Assembly: GCA_001769215.1 (NCBI GenBank)
Contig: MEOL01000014.1
Location: 1-64,000 of the forward strand
Source of the DNA: Bacteroidetes bacterium GWF2_41_31
Lineage (GTDB): Bacteria; Bacteroidota; Bacteroidia; Bacteroidales; F082
Length of the DNA stretch: 64,000 nt
Direction of reading: 5' to 3'
The position numbers were made by a program, and so were the translations under genes. Under the pieces are notes generated by a model that searched no databases, was not told the origin of the DNA, and saw nothing but the letters and a program-made list of their open reading frames with translations. This document shows positions 37,561 to 46,878 of the stretch, in pieces; position 1 is the first letter of the stretch; the number at the start of each line of letters is the position of its first letter.

Positions 37561-37664
37561 TATACACTTTTCTTTTATTATTGCAACAAGTTACTGAACA
37601 TTCGTTTTATAAAAAACTTGTTATCTTTGCCGCGCATAATCAGTCTAAATAAAGCTAAAAAACC

Positions 37665-38504
37665 ATGGCTTATAACTTATTAAAAGGGAAAAAGGGTATT
37701 ATTTTTGGTGCATTGGACGAAAAATCCATTGCCTGGAAAGTAGCGGAAAGGGCCTTTGAAGAAGGTGCTGTTTTTACATTAAGTAATACACCAACGGCAT
37801 TGCGTTTCGGTGAGATCAACGAATTGGCAGAAAAGTGTAATGCCACGGTTATTCCGGCAGATGCCACCAACCTGGATGATTTAACGCGTGTTTTTACCGA
37901 ATCGATGGCTGTATTGGGTGGAAAAGTGGATTTTATCCTCCATTCAATCGGCATGTCATTAAATGTTCGTAAAAAGCGTGTTTACAACGACCTGGATTAT
38001 AATTACCTGAACAAGACGTTGGATATCAGCTCGATTTCATTTCATAAAATGCTTCAGGTTGCCTTTAAACTGGATGCCATCAACTCATGGGGTTCGGTGG
38101 TAGCATTGTCTTATATTGCTGCTCAACGTACGCTTTATGGCTATAACGACATGGCCGATGCCAAAGCTTTACTCGAGTCCATTGCCCGCAGTTTTGGATA
38201 CATCTATGGCAGGGAACGTAAGATCAGGATTAATACCATTTCTCAGTCGCCTACTCTTACAACAGCCGGTTCAGGGGTAAAAGGGGTGGGGTCGCTTATG
38301 GACTTTACCGATCGCATGTCTCCACTTGGAAATGCAGATGCGGACGAATGTGCCGATTATTGTGTTACCATGTTTAGCGACCTGACAAAAAAAGTGACCA
38401 TGCAAAACCTTTTCCACGACGGTGGGTTTAGTAGCATGGGGATGAGTTTGAAGGCCATGAACATTTATGATAAAAACCTGGAGAAAAAGATGCAACTTGA
38501 TTAA
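37665..38504 (+). CDS. fabI: enoyl-[acyl-carrier-protein] reductase
   Basis: LLKGKKGIIFGALDEKSIAWKVA, VDFILHSIGMS, short-chain dehydrogenase pattern. Confidence 0.93.
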   Translation: MAYNLLKGKKGIIFGALDEKSIAWKVAERAFEEGAVFTLSNTPTALRFGEINELAEKCNATVIPADATNLDDLTRVFTESMAVLGGKVDFILHSIGMSLNVRKKRVYNDLDYNYLNKTLDISSISFHKMLQVAFKLDAINSWGSVVALSYIAAQRTLYGYNDMADAKALLESIARSFGYIYGRERKIRINTISQSPTLTTAGSGVKGVGSLMDFTDRMSPLGNADADECADYCVTMFSDLTKKVTMQNLFHDGGFSSMGMSLKAMNIYDKNLEKKMQLD

Positions 38505-38634
38505 GGCATCTTATCAAGTTGGGGAACGATTGTTACCATAAGACTCGTTTATTTTTTTTTAAGATTAGTTATAATTTTTAGCCAAGGTTCTTTTTGTCGT
38601 TCATTTAAAAAGACAATCCTATCTTTGCCTCAAA

Positions 38635-39222
38635 ATGAATATCATGATTATTAAAAAATCCATTGGTCAATCCATCGCCGTTAAGCAGCAAATGTTGACG
38701 GATCAGGATTTGCATGGAAAAATCCAACAGGCTGCCGATAGTTGTATTGAATGTTTTCAAAAGCAAGGGAAGGTGCTTTTGTGTGGAAACGGGGGCAGCG
38801 CCGCCGATGCGCAACACATTGCTGCCGAGCTTTCCGGCAGGTTTTACTACGACCGCGATCCACTCTATGCCGAGGCCTTGCATGTAAACACCTCTTATGT
38901 AACTGCTGTGGCCAACGATTATGCTTATGATGAAATCTTTGCGCGCATGGTGAAGGCTGCAGGTCGTAAGGGTGATGTTTTAATAGGATTGACCACCAGT
39001 GGTAATTCGGCCAACGTGGTAAAAGCGTTCCAGCAGGCAAAGAAGGTTGGAATGATTACGGTGGCCTTTACAGGTCAAACAGGTGGAAAGCTGGCTGAAC
39101 TGGCTGATATTTGTTTGAAAATTCCCTCAGTTAATACAGCCCGCATTCAGGAAGCTCACATCCTGACCGGACATATCTTATGCGAAATTATTGAGAGCAC
39201 AATCTTTCCAAAGAATGGTTGA
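38635..39222 (+). CDS. gmhA: D-sedoheptulose-7-phosphate isomerase (SIS domain)
   Basis: LLCGNGGSAADAQHIAAELSGRF, LTTSGNSANVVKAF. Confidence 0.92.
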   Translation: MNIMIIKKSIGQSIAVKQQMLTDQDLHGKIQQAADSCIECFQKQGKVLLCGNGGSAADAQHIAAELSGRFYYDRDPLYAEALHVNTSYVTAVANDYAYDEIFARMVKAAGRKGDVLIGLTTSGNSANVVKAFQQAKKVGMITVAFTGQTGGKLAELADICLKIPSVNTARIQEAHILTGHILCEIIESTIFPKNG

Positions 39223-39775
39223 TTTTATTCACCAGGTAGACAACTCATGGACTTTGTTCCTCGACCGTGATGGGGTAATCAACCGCAGGATTTTTGGTGG
39301 ATATGTAACTAAGACTACTGATTTTGAATTTCTTCCGGAGGTACTACCAAGTTTAAACATATTCGCCCGCAGATTTGGAAGAGTTTGCGTGGTAACCAAT
39401 CAGCAAGGCGTTGGCAAAGGCTTGATGAGTGAAAATCAAGTTGAAACCTTGCATCAATTTATGATTGAGCAGGTGCAGCAATCAGGGGGGCGCATCGACA
39501 AAGTATACTATTGTCCCGATCTGGCTACTATGCCAAACAATTGCCGCAAGCCAAACATCCACATGGCAAACCAGGCCAAGGCCGATTTCCCGGAAATCAA
39601 TTTTTCGAAAAGCATTATGGTTGGTGATTCGCTGAGCGATATGGAATTCGGCAGAAATGCCGGAATGCATGTGATTTATGTTAAACATGGTACGGAGATA
39701 AAAAAAAATCTTTCTGAAGGTTTCATTTCCGGTCTGTCAGAGTTAGCGGATTGGCTTCAGCAAGATAGAAAGTAA
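39215..39775 (+). CDS. gmhB: D-glycero-D-manno-heptose 1,7-bisphosphate phosphatase family (HAD)
   Basis: LFLDRDGVINRR, VVTNQQGVGKGLM, YYCPD, RKPNIHMANQAKADF, VGDSLSDMEFG. Start overlaps the gmhA stop. Confidence 0.9.
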   Translation: MVDFIHQVDNSWTLFLDRDGVINRRIFGGYVTKTTDFEFLPEVLPSLNIFARRFGRVCVVTNQQGVGKGLMSENQVETLHQFMIEQVQQSGGRIDKVYYCPDLATMPNNCRKPNIHMANQAKADFPEINFSKSIMVGDSLSDMEFGRNAGMHVIYVKHGTEIKKNLSEGFISGLSELADWLQQDRK

Positions 39776-39806
39776 TAATTGGCACAGCAAACAAAAAGAT
39801 AGGTTA

Positions 39807-41258
39807 ATGAGCCCGGAAATCATACTTGGTACATTTGTAATATATACGCTAACCCTTTTTGTGGTGGCATGGTTTACATCGCGCCATGCCGACAGCCAGA
39901 GTTTTTTTATTGGCAACCATAAATCACCCTGGTTCGTAGTGGCTTATGGGATGATAGGCGCCTCGTTGTCAGGGGTTACCTTTATTTCTGTTCCCGGATG
40001 GGTTGGGAATACAGGCTTTAGTTATATGGTAATTGTGGTTGGGTATGTATTTGGATATCTGGTTATTACAACAGTTTTGCTGCCGCTCTATTACCGTTTA
40101 AACCTAACCTCTATTTACACCTATTTGGATCAACGGTTTGGAAATACGGCCTATAAAACCGGAGCTTTGTTTTTTCTGTTATCACGTATTGTTGGTGCAT
40201 CGTTTAGGTTGTTTTTGGTCGTTAGCGTATTGCAGGCGTTTGTGATGGATTATTTTGGCGTTCCGTTTTGGGTTACGGTGATTTCTTTTTTAGTGATCAT
40301 CCAATTATACACCATGAAGGGTGGAATAAAAACCATTATTTGGACAGATACCTTACAGACAACCTTCATGCTTTTGGCTGTGGTGATCTCTATTGGAATG
40401 ATTATGCAACAAATGGGTACCACTTTTACGGAAATGATTGCAACCGTTTGCGAAAGCGATCTGTCGAACATGATTGTCACCGATGTGGATAGCAAAGAAA
40501 ATGTGATAAAATTGTTTTTTAGTGGCATGTTTATTACCATTGTTATGACCGGACTTGATCAGGATATGATGCAAAAAAACCTGAGTTGCAGGAATATAGG
40601 CGATGCACAAAAGAATATGGTTAGCCTGAGTTTAATCCTTGTTCCTGTAAACCTGTTGTTTTTGTTTCTTGGAGCCGTATTGTACCTTTATGCGGCTCAA
40701 AATGGGATTGCCTTACCTGATTCATCTGACCACCTTTTTCCAATGATTTCGTTTGAACATCTGGGAGTTACGGCTGGAGTTGTGTTTATTATCGGACTCG
40801 TTTCAGCGGCTTATTCCAGTGCCGACAGCGCATTAACCGCCTTAACTACCTCGTTTAGTATCGATATATTGGGCCTGGATAAAAAATATGCACATGATGA
40901 AAACCTTTTGAAAAAAAAACGGTATTGGGTGCATTTGTTAATGTCCGCAATCATTATATTTGCCATCATTTCGTTCAGACTTATTAATAACCAGGCTGTT
41001 ATTTCTCAGCTATTTACCTTTGCCGGATTTACCTATGGTCCGCTCCTGGGTTTGTATGCATTTGGGATGTTTACAAAATTCAGGGTTTACGATCGGTTTA
41101 TCCCCATTGTGGCCATAGCTGCTCCCGTTATCTCCTATCTTTTCAGCCGTTATTCGGAGCAATTGTTTAATGGTTATCAAGTGGGTTTTGAACTTTTGAT
41201 TATCAATGGCGCACTTACATTTTTAGGATTATTCATGATTAGAAAACTAAACCCATAA
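39807..41258 (+). CDS. sodium:solute symporter family protein
   Basis: FFIGNHKSPWFVVAYGMIGASLSGVTFISVPGWVG; multi-TM SSS pattern. Confidence 0.92.
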   Translation: MSPEIILGTFVIYTLTLFVVAWFTSRHADSQSFFIGNHKSPWFVVAYGMIGASLSGVTFISVPGWVGNTGFSYMVIVVGYVFGYLVITTVLLPLYYRLNLTSIYTYLDQRFGNTAYKTGALFFLLSRIVGASFRLFLVVSVLQAFVMDYFGVPFWVTVISFLVIIQLYTMKGGIKTIIWTDTLQTTFMLLAVVISIGMIMQQMGTTFTEMIATVCESDLSNMIVTDVDSKENVIKLFFSGMFITIVMTGLDQDMMQKNLSCRNIGDAQKNMVSLSLILVPVNLLFLFLGAVLYLYAAQNGIALPDSSDHLFPMISFEHLGVTAGVVFIIGLVSAAYSSADSALTALTTSFSIDILGLDKKYAHDENLLKKKRYWVHLLMSAIIIFAIISFRLINNQAVISQLFTFAGFTYGPLLGLYAFGMFTKFRVYDRFIPIVAIAAPVISYLFSRYSEQLFNGYQVGFELLIINGALTFLGLFMIRKLNP

Positions 41259-41265
41259 CACTACT

Positions 41266-43458
41266 ATGTCGAATTTTAGATTTACAGCACTCGAAAAAAC
41301 CTTGAACCGGCCGATCGGAATTGTCGTTCCACCTTCATTAAAAGTCTCGGATTATTATGGATCAATGACCTTTAACTCCCAGACTATGAAGGAGCACCTG
41401 ACAGATGAGGCATACAAGGTGGTGATGAGTGCCATCGAAAAGGGTACACGCATCGATCGTAAAATTACCGATCAGATCGCATCCGCCATGAAAGCATGGG
41501 CCTTAAACAGAGGTGTTTCTCATTATACCCATTGGTTTCATCCTTTAACCGGTTCAACTGCCGAAAAGCACGATGCGTTTATACATCCTACAGGTCAGGG
41601 AAAGGCGATAGAACAATTTCAAGGTGATTCCCTTATCCAGCAGGAACCAGATGCTTCCAGTTTTCCAAGTGGAGGAATCAGAAGTACATTTGAAGCCCGT
41701 GGCTACACGGCATGGGATCCTACCTCTCCCGCATTTATTCTCGATAATACGCTCTGTATACCTACTATATTTGTTTCGTATACCGGCGATTCGCTCGATT
41801 ATAAAACGCCTTTGCTGAAATCGATGAGGGCATTGGATACGATCGCTGTGGAAGTGTGTAAGTATTTTGATAAAAACATTGACAAGGTATATCCTACCTT
41901 GGGCTGGGAACAGGAATATTTTCTGGTAGATGCTGCACTTTATGCGGCACGTCCCGATATGGTGCTAACCGGTAAAACGGTTTTTGGGCATCCTTCGGCA
42001 AAAGACCAACAGTTGAGTGATCATTATTTTGGAACCATACATAACCGGGCGCTTGCATTTATGCAGGACCTAGAAATTGAATCTCATAAGTTGGGTATTC
42101 CTCTAAAAACCCGTCACAATGAAGTTGCGCCAAGTCAGTTTGAATGTGCACCGGTTTTTGAGGAGGTCAACATAGCTGTCGACCACAATCAATTGCTGAT
42201 GCATATTATGGATGTGGTGGCCAGAAGGCACGAATTCAAAGTATTGCTGCATGAGAAGCCCTACGCAGGTATCAATGGATCGGGAAAACACAACAACTGG
42301 TCGTTGGCTACCAATACAGGTTTAAACTTACTTTCTCCCGGGAAAAGCGCCTCTGATAATTTTCGATTTATTGCTATTTTATCCAATATCTTAAAAGCCG
42401 TTCATACCCATGAAGGATTGATGCGCGCAAGTGTTGCTTCCGAGGGCAACGATTTAAGGCTTGGCGCTCACGAAGCTCCACCTGCTATAATTTCGGTGTT
42501 TGTTGGTGAGCAAATTACCGCCACACTCGAAGAAATTGAAAAAATGCCTTCGCGCAAAGCCCTGACTTCAAACAATGGCAATAAGGATATCATCCTTGAT
42601 ATTCCAAAGATACCTGAAATATTGTTCGATAATACCGACCGGAACCGCACTTCCCCTTTTGCATTTACAGGCAACAAGTTTGAGTTTCGGGCCGTCGGGT
42701 CGAGTGCCAACACGGCCAAACCCATGTTTGTTTTAAACACCATCATGGCCGATCAGCTCAATCATTTTAAACAAGATGTAGATAAGTTATTGGCTGAAGG
42801 CATGAAGAAAAACGATGCCATCTTCAATGTAACACGTCGTTATATTATTGAATCGAAAAACATCCGCTTTGAAGGAAATTCATATAGCGATGAATGGATA
42901 AAAGAGGCTGCAAATCGTGGATTGTCGAATAACAGAAGCACTCCCGAGGCATTGGAAGCGTTTGTTTCTGAAAAAACCATCGAGCTTTTCAGAAAACACC
43001 AGGTAATGACAGAAAAAGAGCTCCTGGCTCGTTTCGATATTAAATTGGAAAAATACACCAAGAAAATTCAGATTGAATCGCGCGTGATAGGCGATTTGGC
43101 CACCAATCACATTCTTCCAACAGCCATTCATTATCAAAACAGGCTGATTGAGAATGCCCGGGGGTTAAAAGAGGTGCTCGACTCAAAGACATTTGTAAAA
43201 CTTTCGCGAAATCAATTGAATACAATCAAGGATATTTCCAATCACATCAGTTCCATTAAAGATGATGTGGAAATGATGACAGAAGCACGAAAGGAGGCCA
43301 ACCTGATCGAGCATGTCCAACAAAAGGCCATTGCTTACAAAGATGAGGTAAAACCTTATTTTGAAAAAATAAGGTACAACGTGGATAAACTCGAAATGCT
43401 GGTTGATGACGAGCTGTGGCCATTGCCAAAATACCGTGAACTGCTCTTTATTAAATAG
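41266..43458 (+). CDS. glnN: glutamine synthetase type III
   Basis: HWFHPLTGSTAEKHDAF, GWEQEYFLVD, RHNEVAPSQFECAPVFEEVN, 730 aa. Confidence 0.97.
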   Translation: MSNFRFTALEKTLNRPIGIVVPPSLKVSDYYGSMTFNSQTMKEHLTDEAYKVVMSAIEKGTRIDRKITDQIASAMKAWALNRGVSHYTHWFHPLTGSTAEKHDAFIHPTGQGKAIEQFQGDSLIQQEPDASSFPSGGIRSTFEARGYTAWDPTSPAFILDNTLCIPTIFVSYTGDSLDYKTPLLKSMRALDTIAVEVCKYFDKNIDKVYPTLGWEQEYFLVDAALYAARPDMVLTGKTVFGHPSAKDQQLSDHYFGTIHNRALAFMQDLEIESHKLGIPLKTRHNEVAPSQFECAPVFEEVNIAVDHNQLLMHIMDVVARRHEFKVLLHEKPYAGINGSGKHNNWSLATNTGLNLLSPGKSASDNFRFIAILSNILKAVHTHEGLMRASVASEGNDLRLGAHEAPPAIISVFVGEQITATLEEIEKMPSRKALTSNNGNKDIILDIPKIPEILFDNTDRNRTSPFAFTGNKFEFRAVGSSANTAKPMFVLNTIMADQLNHFKQDVDKLLAEGMKKNDAIFNVTRRYIIESKNIRFEGNSYSDEWIKEAANRGLSNNRSTPEALEAFVSEKTIELFRKHQVMTEKELLARFDIKLEKYTKKIQIESRVIGDLATNHILPTAIHYQNRLIENARGLKEVLDSKTFVKLSRNQLNTIKDISNHISSIKDDVEMMTEARKEANLIEHVQQKAIAYKDEVKPYFEKIRYNVDKLEMLVDDELWPLPKYRELLFIK

Positions 43459-43475
43459 TGAGTCACAAACGTATT

Positions 43476-43507
43476 AAAATGCCGGTTTTACATCGGCATT
43501 TTTTTTT
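43476..43507 (+). terminator. Rho-independent terminator after glnN
   Basis: AAAATGCCG-N9-CGGCATTTT followed by T run. Confidence 0.8.
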
Positions 43508-43530
43508 ACCTTTGAATTCCACAAATAGTA

Positions 43531-44658
43531 TTGAATATGAAGACGCACATCATACTCAGGTCAATTTTTTTTCTGGTAGTAATTGCCGGCCTGACTGTAA
43601 TCGGCAAGGCTCAGGTGATGGTAACTAAAGTGGTTCCGGAAAGTCCTGCACCTGTTGGTGGAGGTCTGTTTTACACACTCCCAAAAACAGTCCTGAAAGT
43701 TAACCTTGTGTTTGAAAAAATCGCCCGTCAGAAGGGGCCTTTATCCGCGTATGCCGCCGAATACATGGGTGTCAGCGATATTATTTTAACCTCAGAATCA
43801 ACATTCAGGCTTCTGGATGCAGGCATAGAACCTTTACCTGTTTCCGATCCAAATGAGATGTATTATGTGCAGTTTCCTGCCGATAAAGCAAAGGATGAGC
43901 TTAACCCGGTTTTTCATTTGGCTGAAAACGGAGCGTTGTTGTCGATTAATGACAATGAAAACCTGCCTATGGCAAAGCCTTTTCCTGAGCTTCAGCAAAC
44001 CATCCTGTTTAAAAAAGAATCAGAGTCGTTTGATTATGAAGCAAGTTACAACAAAAGGAAGAAAATGGATACGGTGGTCAGAAAAATCTCCATCGATACC
44101 ATGACAATTAATCGGTTTTTATTTAAAACAAACTGGGTTGATAAATCAGAGAAGGAGCGCGCCGAAGAAGCCGCGCAACAAATAGCAAAAATAAGGGAAG
44201 CCCGTTATAACCTGCTCACAGGATATCATGAAGTTAATTTTGGCGAAAGCTTGCAGTACATGGATAATCAGCTTAAGAAAATGGAACAGGATTATCTGGA
44301 GTTGTTTTTAGGAAAGGAGACCTCAACCATTATCGCTCAAACAGTTTTTTATTCTCCCCAAAAAGGAGAAAAACAGGTGCCGATATGGAAAAGTTCAGAA
44401 GGGGAAACGGTGTTGCTTGAGTTGAATGCCGATGCCATACTTAAAGGATTAACTGAGGCGCCGATCAGCGGTTCAAACATAGTATATTATCGAATTCCGG
44501 CTCAAACCTTTGTAAAAGTCAGCTTCAAAGGCGACATTTACTTTAATCAATTAATACCAATCAATCAGTTGGGTATTGTTTCTACAGCTCACATTTCAAA
44601 AGCGAGGTTGCATTTTGACCCTCGTAGTGGGAGTTTGATCAGCATGGTCAAGGAATAA
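43531..44658 (+). CDS. DUF4831-like secreted protein
   Basis: Signal peptide; FYTLPKTVLKVNLVFEK, LLTGYHEVNFGESLQYMDNQLKKMEQDYLELFLG. Confidence 0.75.
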   Translation: MNMKTHIILRSIFFLVVIAGLTVIGKAQVMVTKVVPESPAPVGGGLFYTLPKTVLKVNLVFEKIARQKGPLSAYAAEYMGVSDIILTSESTFRLLDAGIEPLPVSDPNEMYYVQFPADKAKDELNPVFHLAENGALLSINDNENLPMAKPFPELQQTILFKKESESFDYEASYNKRKKMDTVVRKISIDTMTINRFLFKTNWVDKSEKERAEEAAQQIAKIREARYNLLTGYHEVNFGESLQYMDNQLKKMEQDYLELFLGKETSTIIAQTVFYSPQKGEKQVPIWKSSEGETVLLELNADAILKGLTEAPISGSNIVYYRIPAQTFVKVSFKGDIYFNQLIPINQLGIVSTAHISKARLHFDPRSGSLISMVKE

Positions 44659-44696
44659 TATGTAATTCGGCGAATTAGGAAAAACATTCATATAGT

Positions 44697-45515
44697 TTAA
44701 AACTGAGCTGTCACCGCACGCAATGCAGAAAGTCTCTTTAGGAGATCGGCTAGTAAATCAAGTTTCAACATATTGGCTCCATCCGATTTGGCTTTGCCGG
44801 GATTGGGATGTGTTTCCAGGAAAATTCCGTCAGTGCCAACCGCGATGCCGGCTTTGGCAATGAGCTCAATTAAATCGGGCTGGCCACCTGTAATTCCCGA
44901 GGTCTGGTTGGGTTGTTGAAGTGAATGGGTGATATCGAGAATAACAGGAACACCGGTTTTTTGCATGGCCGCAATGTTGCGGTAGTCTACCACCAAATCG
45001 CCGTACCCAAACATGTTTCCTCGTTCAGTCAGCATCACCTGTTGGTTTCCGGTCGATTTTACTTTGTCAACGGCAAACTGCATCGATTCGCCCGATAAAA
45101 ACTGACCCTTTTTGATGTTGATCACCTTTCCCGTTTTACCTGCTGCGATCAGCAAATCGGTTTGTCGACATAAAAACGCGGGTATTTGCAAAATGTCTAC
45201 ATAGTCTGCCGCAAGCTTTGCTTCCTCTGCGGTATGCACATCCGTAACAACCGGAATCTGGTAGGTGTTTCTGATGTTATCGAGGATCTTCAGTGCTATT
45301 AAATCACCAATGCCCATAAACGAATCCAGTTTCGACCGGTTTGCTTTTTTATAGGAAGCCTTAAAAATTGTTGGAATCTTAAGTTCGGTGGTCAATTTTA
45401 GGATGTGCTCTACAATGGGATAAGCCATGTGTTCGTCCTCTATTACACAAGGTCCGGCCATGAGAAAAAATTGGTTGCTGTCTGCAAATTGAAGTCTGGG
45501 GATAGAAGGTATCAT
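44697..45515 (-). CDS. kdsA: 3-deoxy-8-phosphooctulonate synthase
   Basis: MAGPCVIEDE, FKASYKKANRSKLDSFMG, DITHSLQQPN. Confidence 0.95.
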   Translation of the reverse strand: MIPSIPRLQFADSNQFFLMAGPCVIEDEHMAYPIVEHILKLTTELKIPTIFKASYKKANRSKLDSFMGIGDLIALKILDNIRNTYQIPVVTDVHTAEEAKLAADYVDILQIPAFLCRQTDLLIAAGKTGKVINIKKGQFLSGESMQFAVDKVKSTGNQQVMLTERGNMFGYGDLVVDYRNIAAMQKTGVPVILDITHSLQQPNQTSGITGGQPDLIELIAKAGIAVGTDGIFLETHPNPGKAKSDGANMLKLDLLADLLKRLSALRAVTAQF

Positions 45516-46447
45516 ATTGCTGGTTTTTTATTGACGGAATGATTAAAATTAACAAAATATACTCCGGTAAAGATTAACAATGCGGCAACAATCTCTGGCC
45601 AGGTCAATACATCTTTACCAAAACTGATCGCCACAAAGGTAGCCAGAAATGGTTGAAAATAAATATAGGCACTATTAACTGTCGGACTAATTACCTTGAG
45701 CGAGAAATTGTTAAGAAAATAGGCGATAACAGTGGTGAACAATACAACAAAACCAATGGAAAGCCAAATGTTTGATGGAATTATCCGGAAATCGGCGATC
45801 AAAACCAAATGAAGCGTGAATGGTGTAACCAATACAAATCCAAAGGTAAATACCCATTTCATTACCGTTAAAGGATGGTACTTAGCCATAAGCGGTTTTA
45901 TTAGCACCAGAAAGAGTGCGTATGAGGCAGCGTTTGTAAAAACCAGCAGGTTGCCCAGTTGGCTTCCCTGAAATGAAGCATTCCCGGCCTGAATGATTAA
46001 AAAAACGGAACCTGAAAATCCCAGTACGATGCCAATCATTTTGTTTTTTGTAATGCGCTCTTTAATAATGAAATGAGCGAAGAACAACACTAAAATCGGA
46101 ACCCCCACCATGATCACCGATGCATTGATTGGCGTAGTAAGATTGAGACCTTCAAAAAACAGGATTTGGTTGATTGCGACACCAAAAATAGCTGCGATGA
46201 ACATTTTCAGGAGATCATGTTTCGCAACAGCCTGCTTGGGCATAATGAGTGAAATAGCCCAAAATATGGCCATGGCACCAGTTACACGTAAAAAAATGAC
46301 GGCTCTTGGAGCCAGATAATCAGGCATGATTCCTTTGGCAACAACATAATTTATCCCAAATATAATGTTGGCTCCAATAGCAGCAAGGTGCGCTACAACT
46401 AATTTGTTGCGATTAAGAAAATGACCCTTATCGGGTATTTGGTTCAT
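45512..46447 (-). CDS. EamA/DMT family transporter
   Basis: 10-TM EamA-like pattern, NIIFGINYVVAKGIM, two internal repeats. Confidence 0.9.
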   Translation of the reverse strand: MNQIPDKGHFLNRNKLVVAHLAAIGANIIFGINYVVAKGIMPDYLAPRAVIFLRVTGAMAIFWAISLIMPKQAVAKHDLLKMFIAAIFGVAINQILFFEGLNLTTPINASVIMVGVPILVLFFAHFIIKERITKNKMIGIVLGFSGSVFLIIQAGNASFQGSQLGNLLVFTNAASYALFLVLIKPLMAKYHPLTVMKWVFTFGFVLVTPFTLHLVLIADFRIIPSNIWLSIGFVVLFTTVIAYFLNNFSLKVISPTVNSAYIYFQPFLATFVAISFGKDVLTWPEIVAALLIFTGVYFVNFNHSVNKKPAI

Positions 46448-46452
46448 GGGAT

Positions 46453-46809
46453 TTAGAACGGGAGGTCGTCTTCGGGCAGGCCCAAATCATCGGGTGGCAG
46501 GTTGGGGAGCGTGGCAGCTGGGGTGCTTCCTTCATCGGAGCCACGTTGGATACGCCAGGCACGAATGTCCGTGTACCAGCGTCCATTGAATTCGCGCGAT
46601 TCGATGTTTACCGAAGCTGTAATGTGGTCACCTTCAACCACTCCTGCTAAGGCTGACAATTTTTCACCCCATACATTCATGCAGATTTTTTTTGGATATT
46701 GGTCATCGGTTTCAATGACAAATTCCTGCTTTTCCCATTTTCCGTTTTTGCCTTCTCCTGAAACGGGAGTCATTTTTTGGATTAATTTTCCGGTAAGTTC
46801 AATATTCAT
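46453..46809 (-). CDS. DUF3127 OB-fold protein with SSB-like acidic C-terminal tail
   Basis: MNIELTGKLIQKMTPVSGEGKNGKWEKQEFVIE...; C-terminus PPDDLGLPEDDLPF. Confidence 0.82.
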   Translation of the reverse strand: MNIELTGKLIQKMTPVSGEGKNGKWEKQEFVIETDDQYPKKICMNVWGEKLSALAGVVEGDHITASVNIESREFNGRWYTDIRAWRIQRGSDEGSTPAATLPNLPPDDLGLPEDDLPF

Positions 46810-46878
46810 TGGTCGTTTTTGTTTTCAAAAGTACAGTTTTTGCATTTTGGAACCGGTGTTTTCTTAAAGAAATTATTT

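Noticed and set aside
38635-39775. gmhA-gmhB without hldE/gmhC as an unusual heptose pathway
   Set aside because: The missing steps may simply be encoded elsewhere in the genome, so this window alone cannot support the claim.
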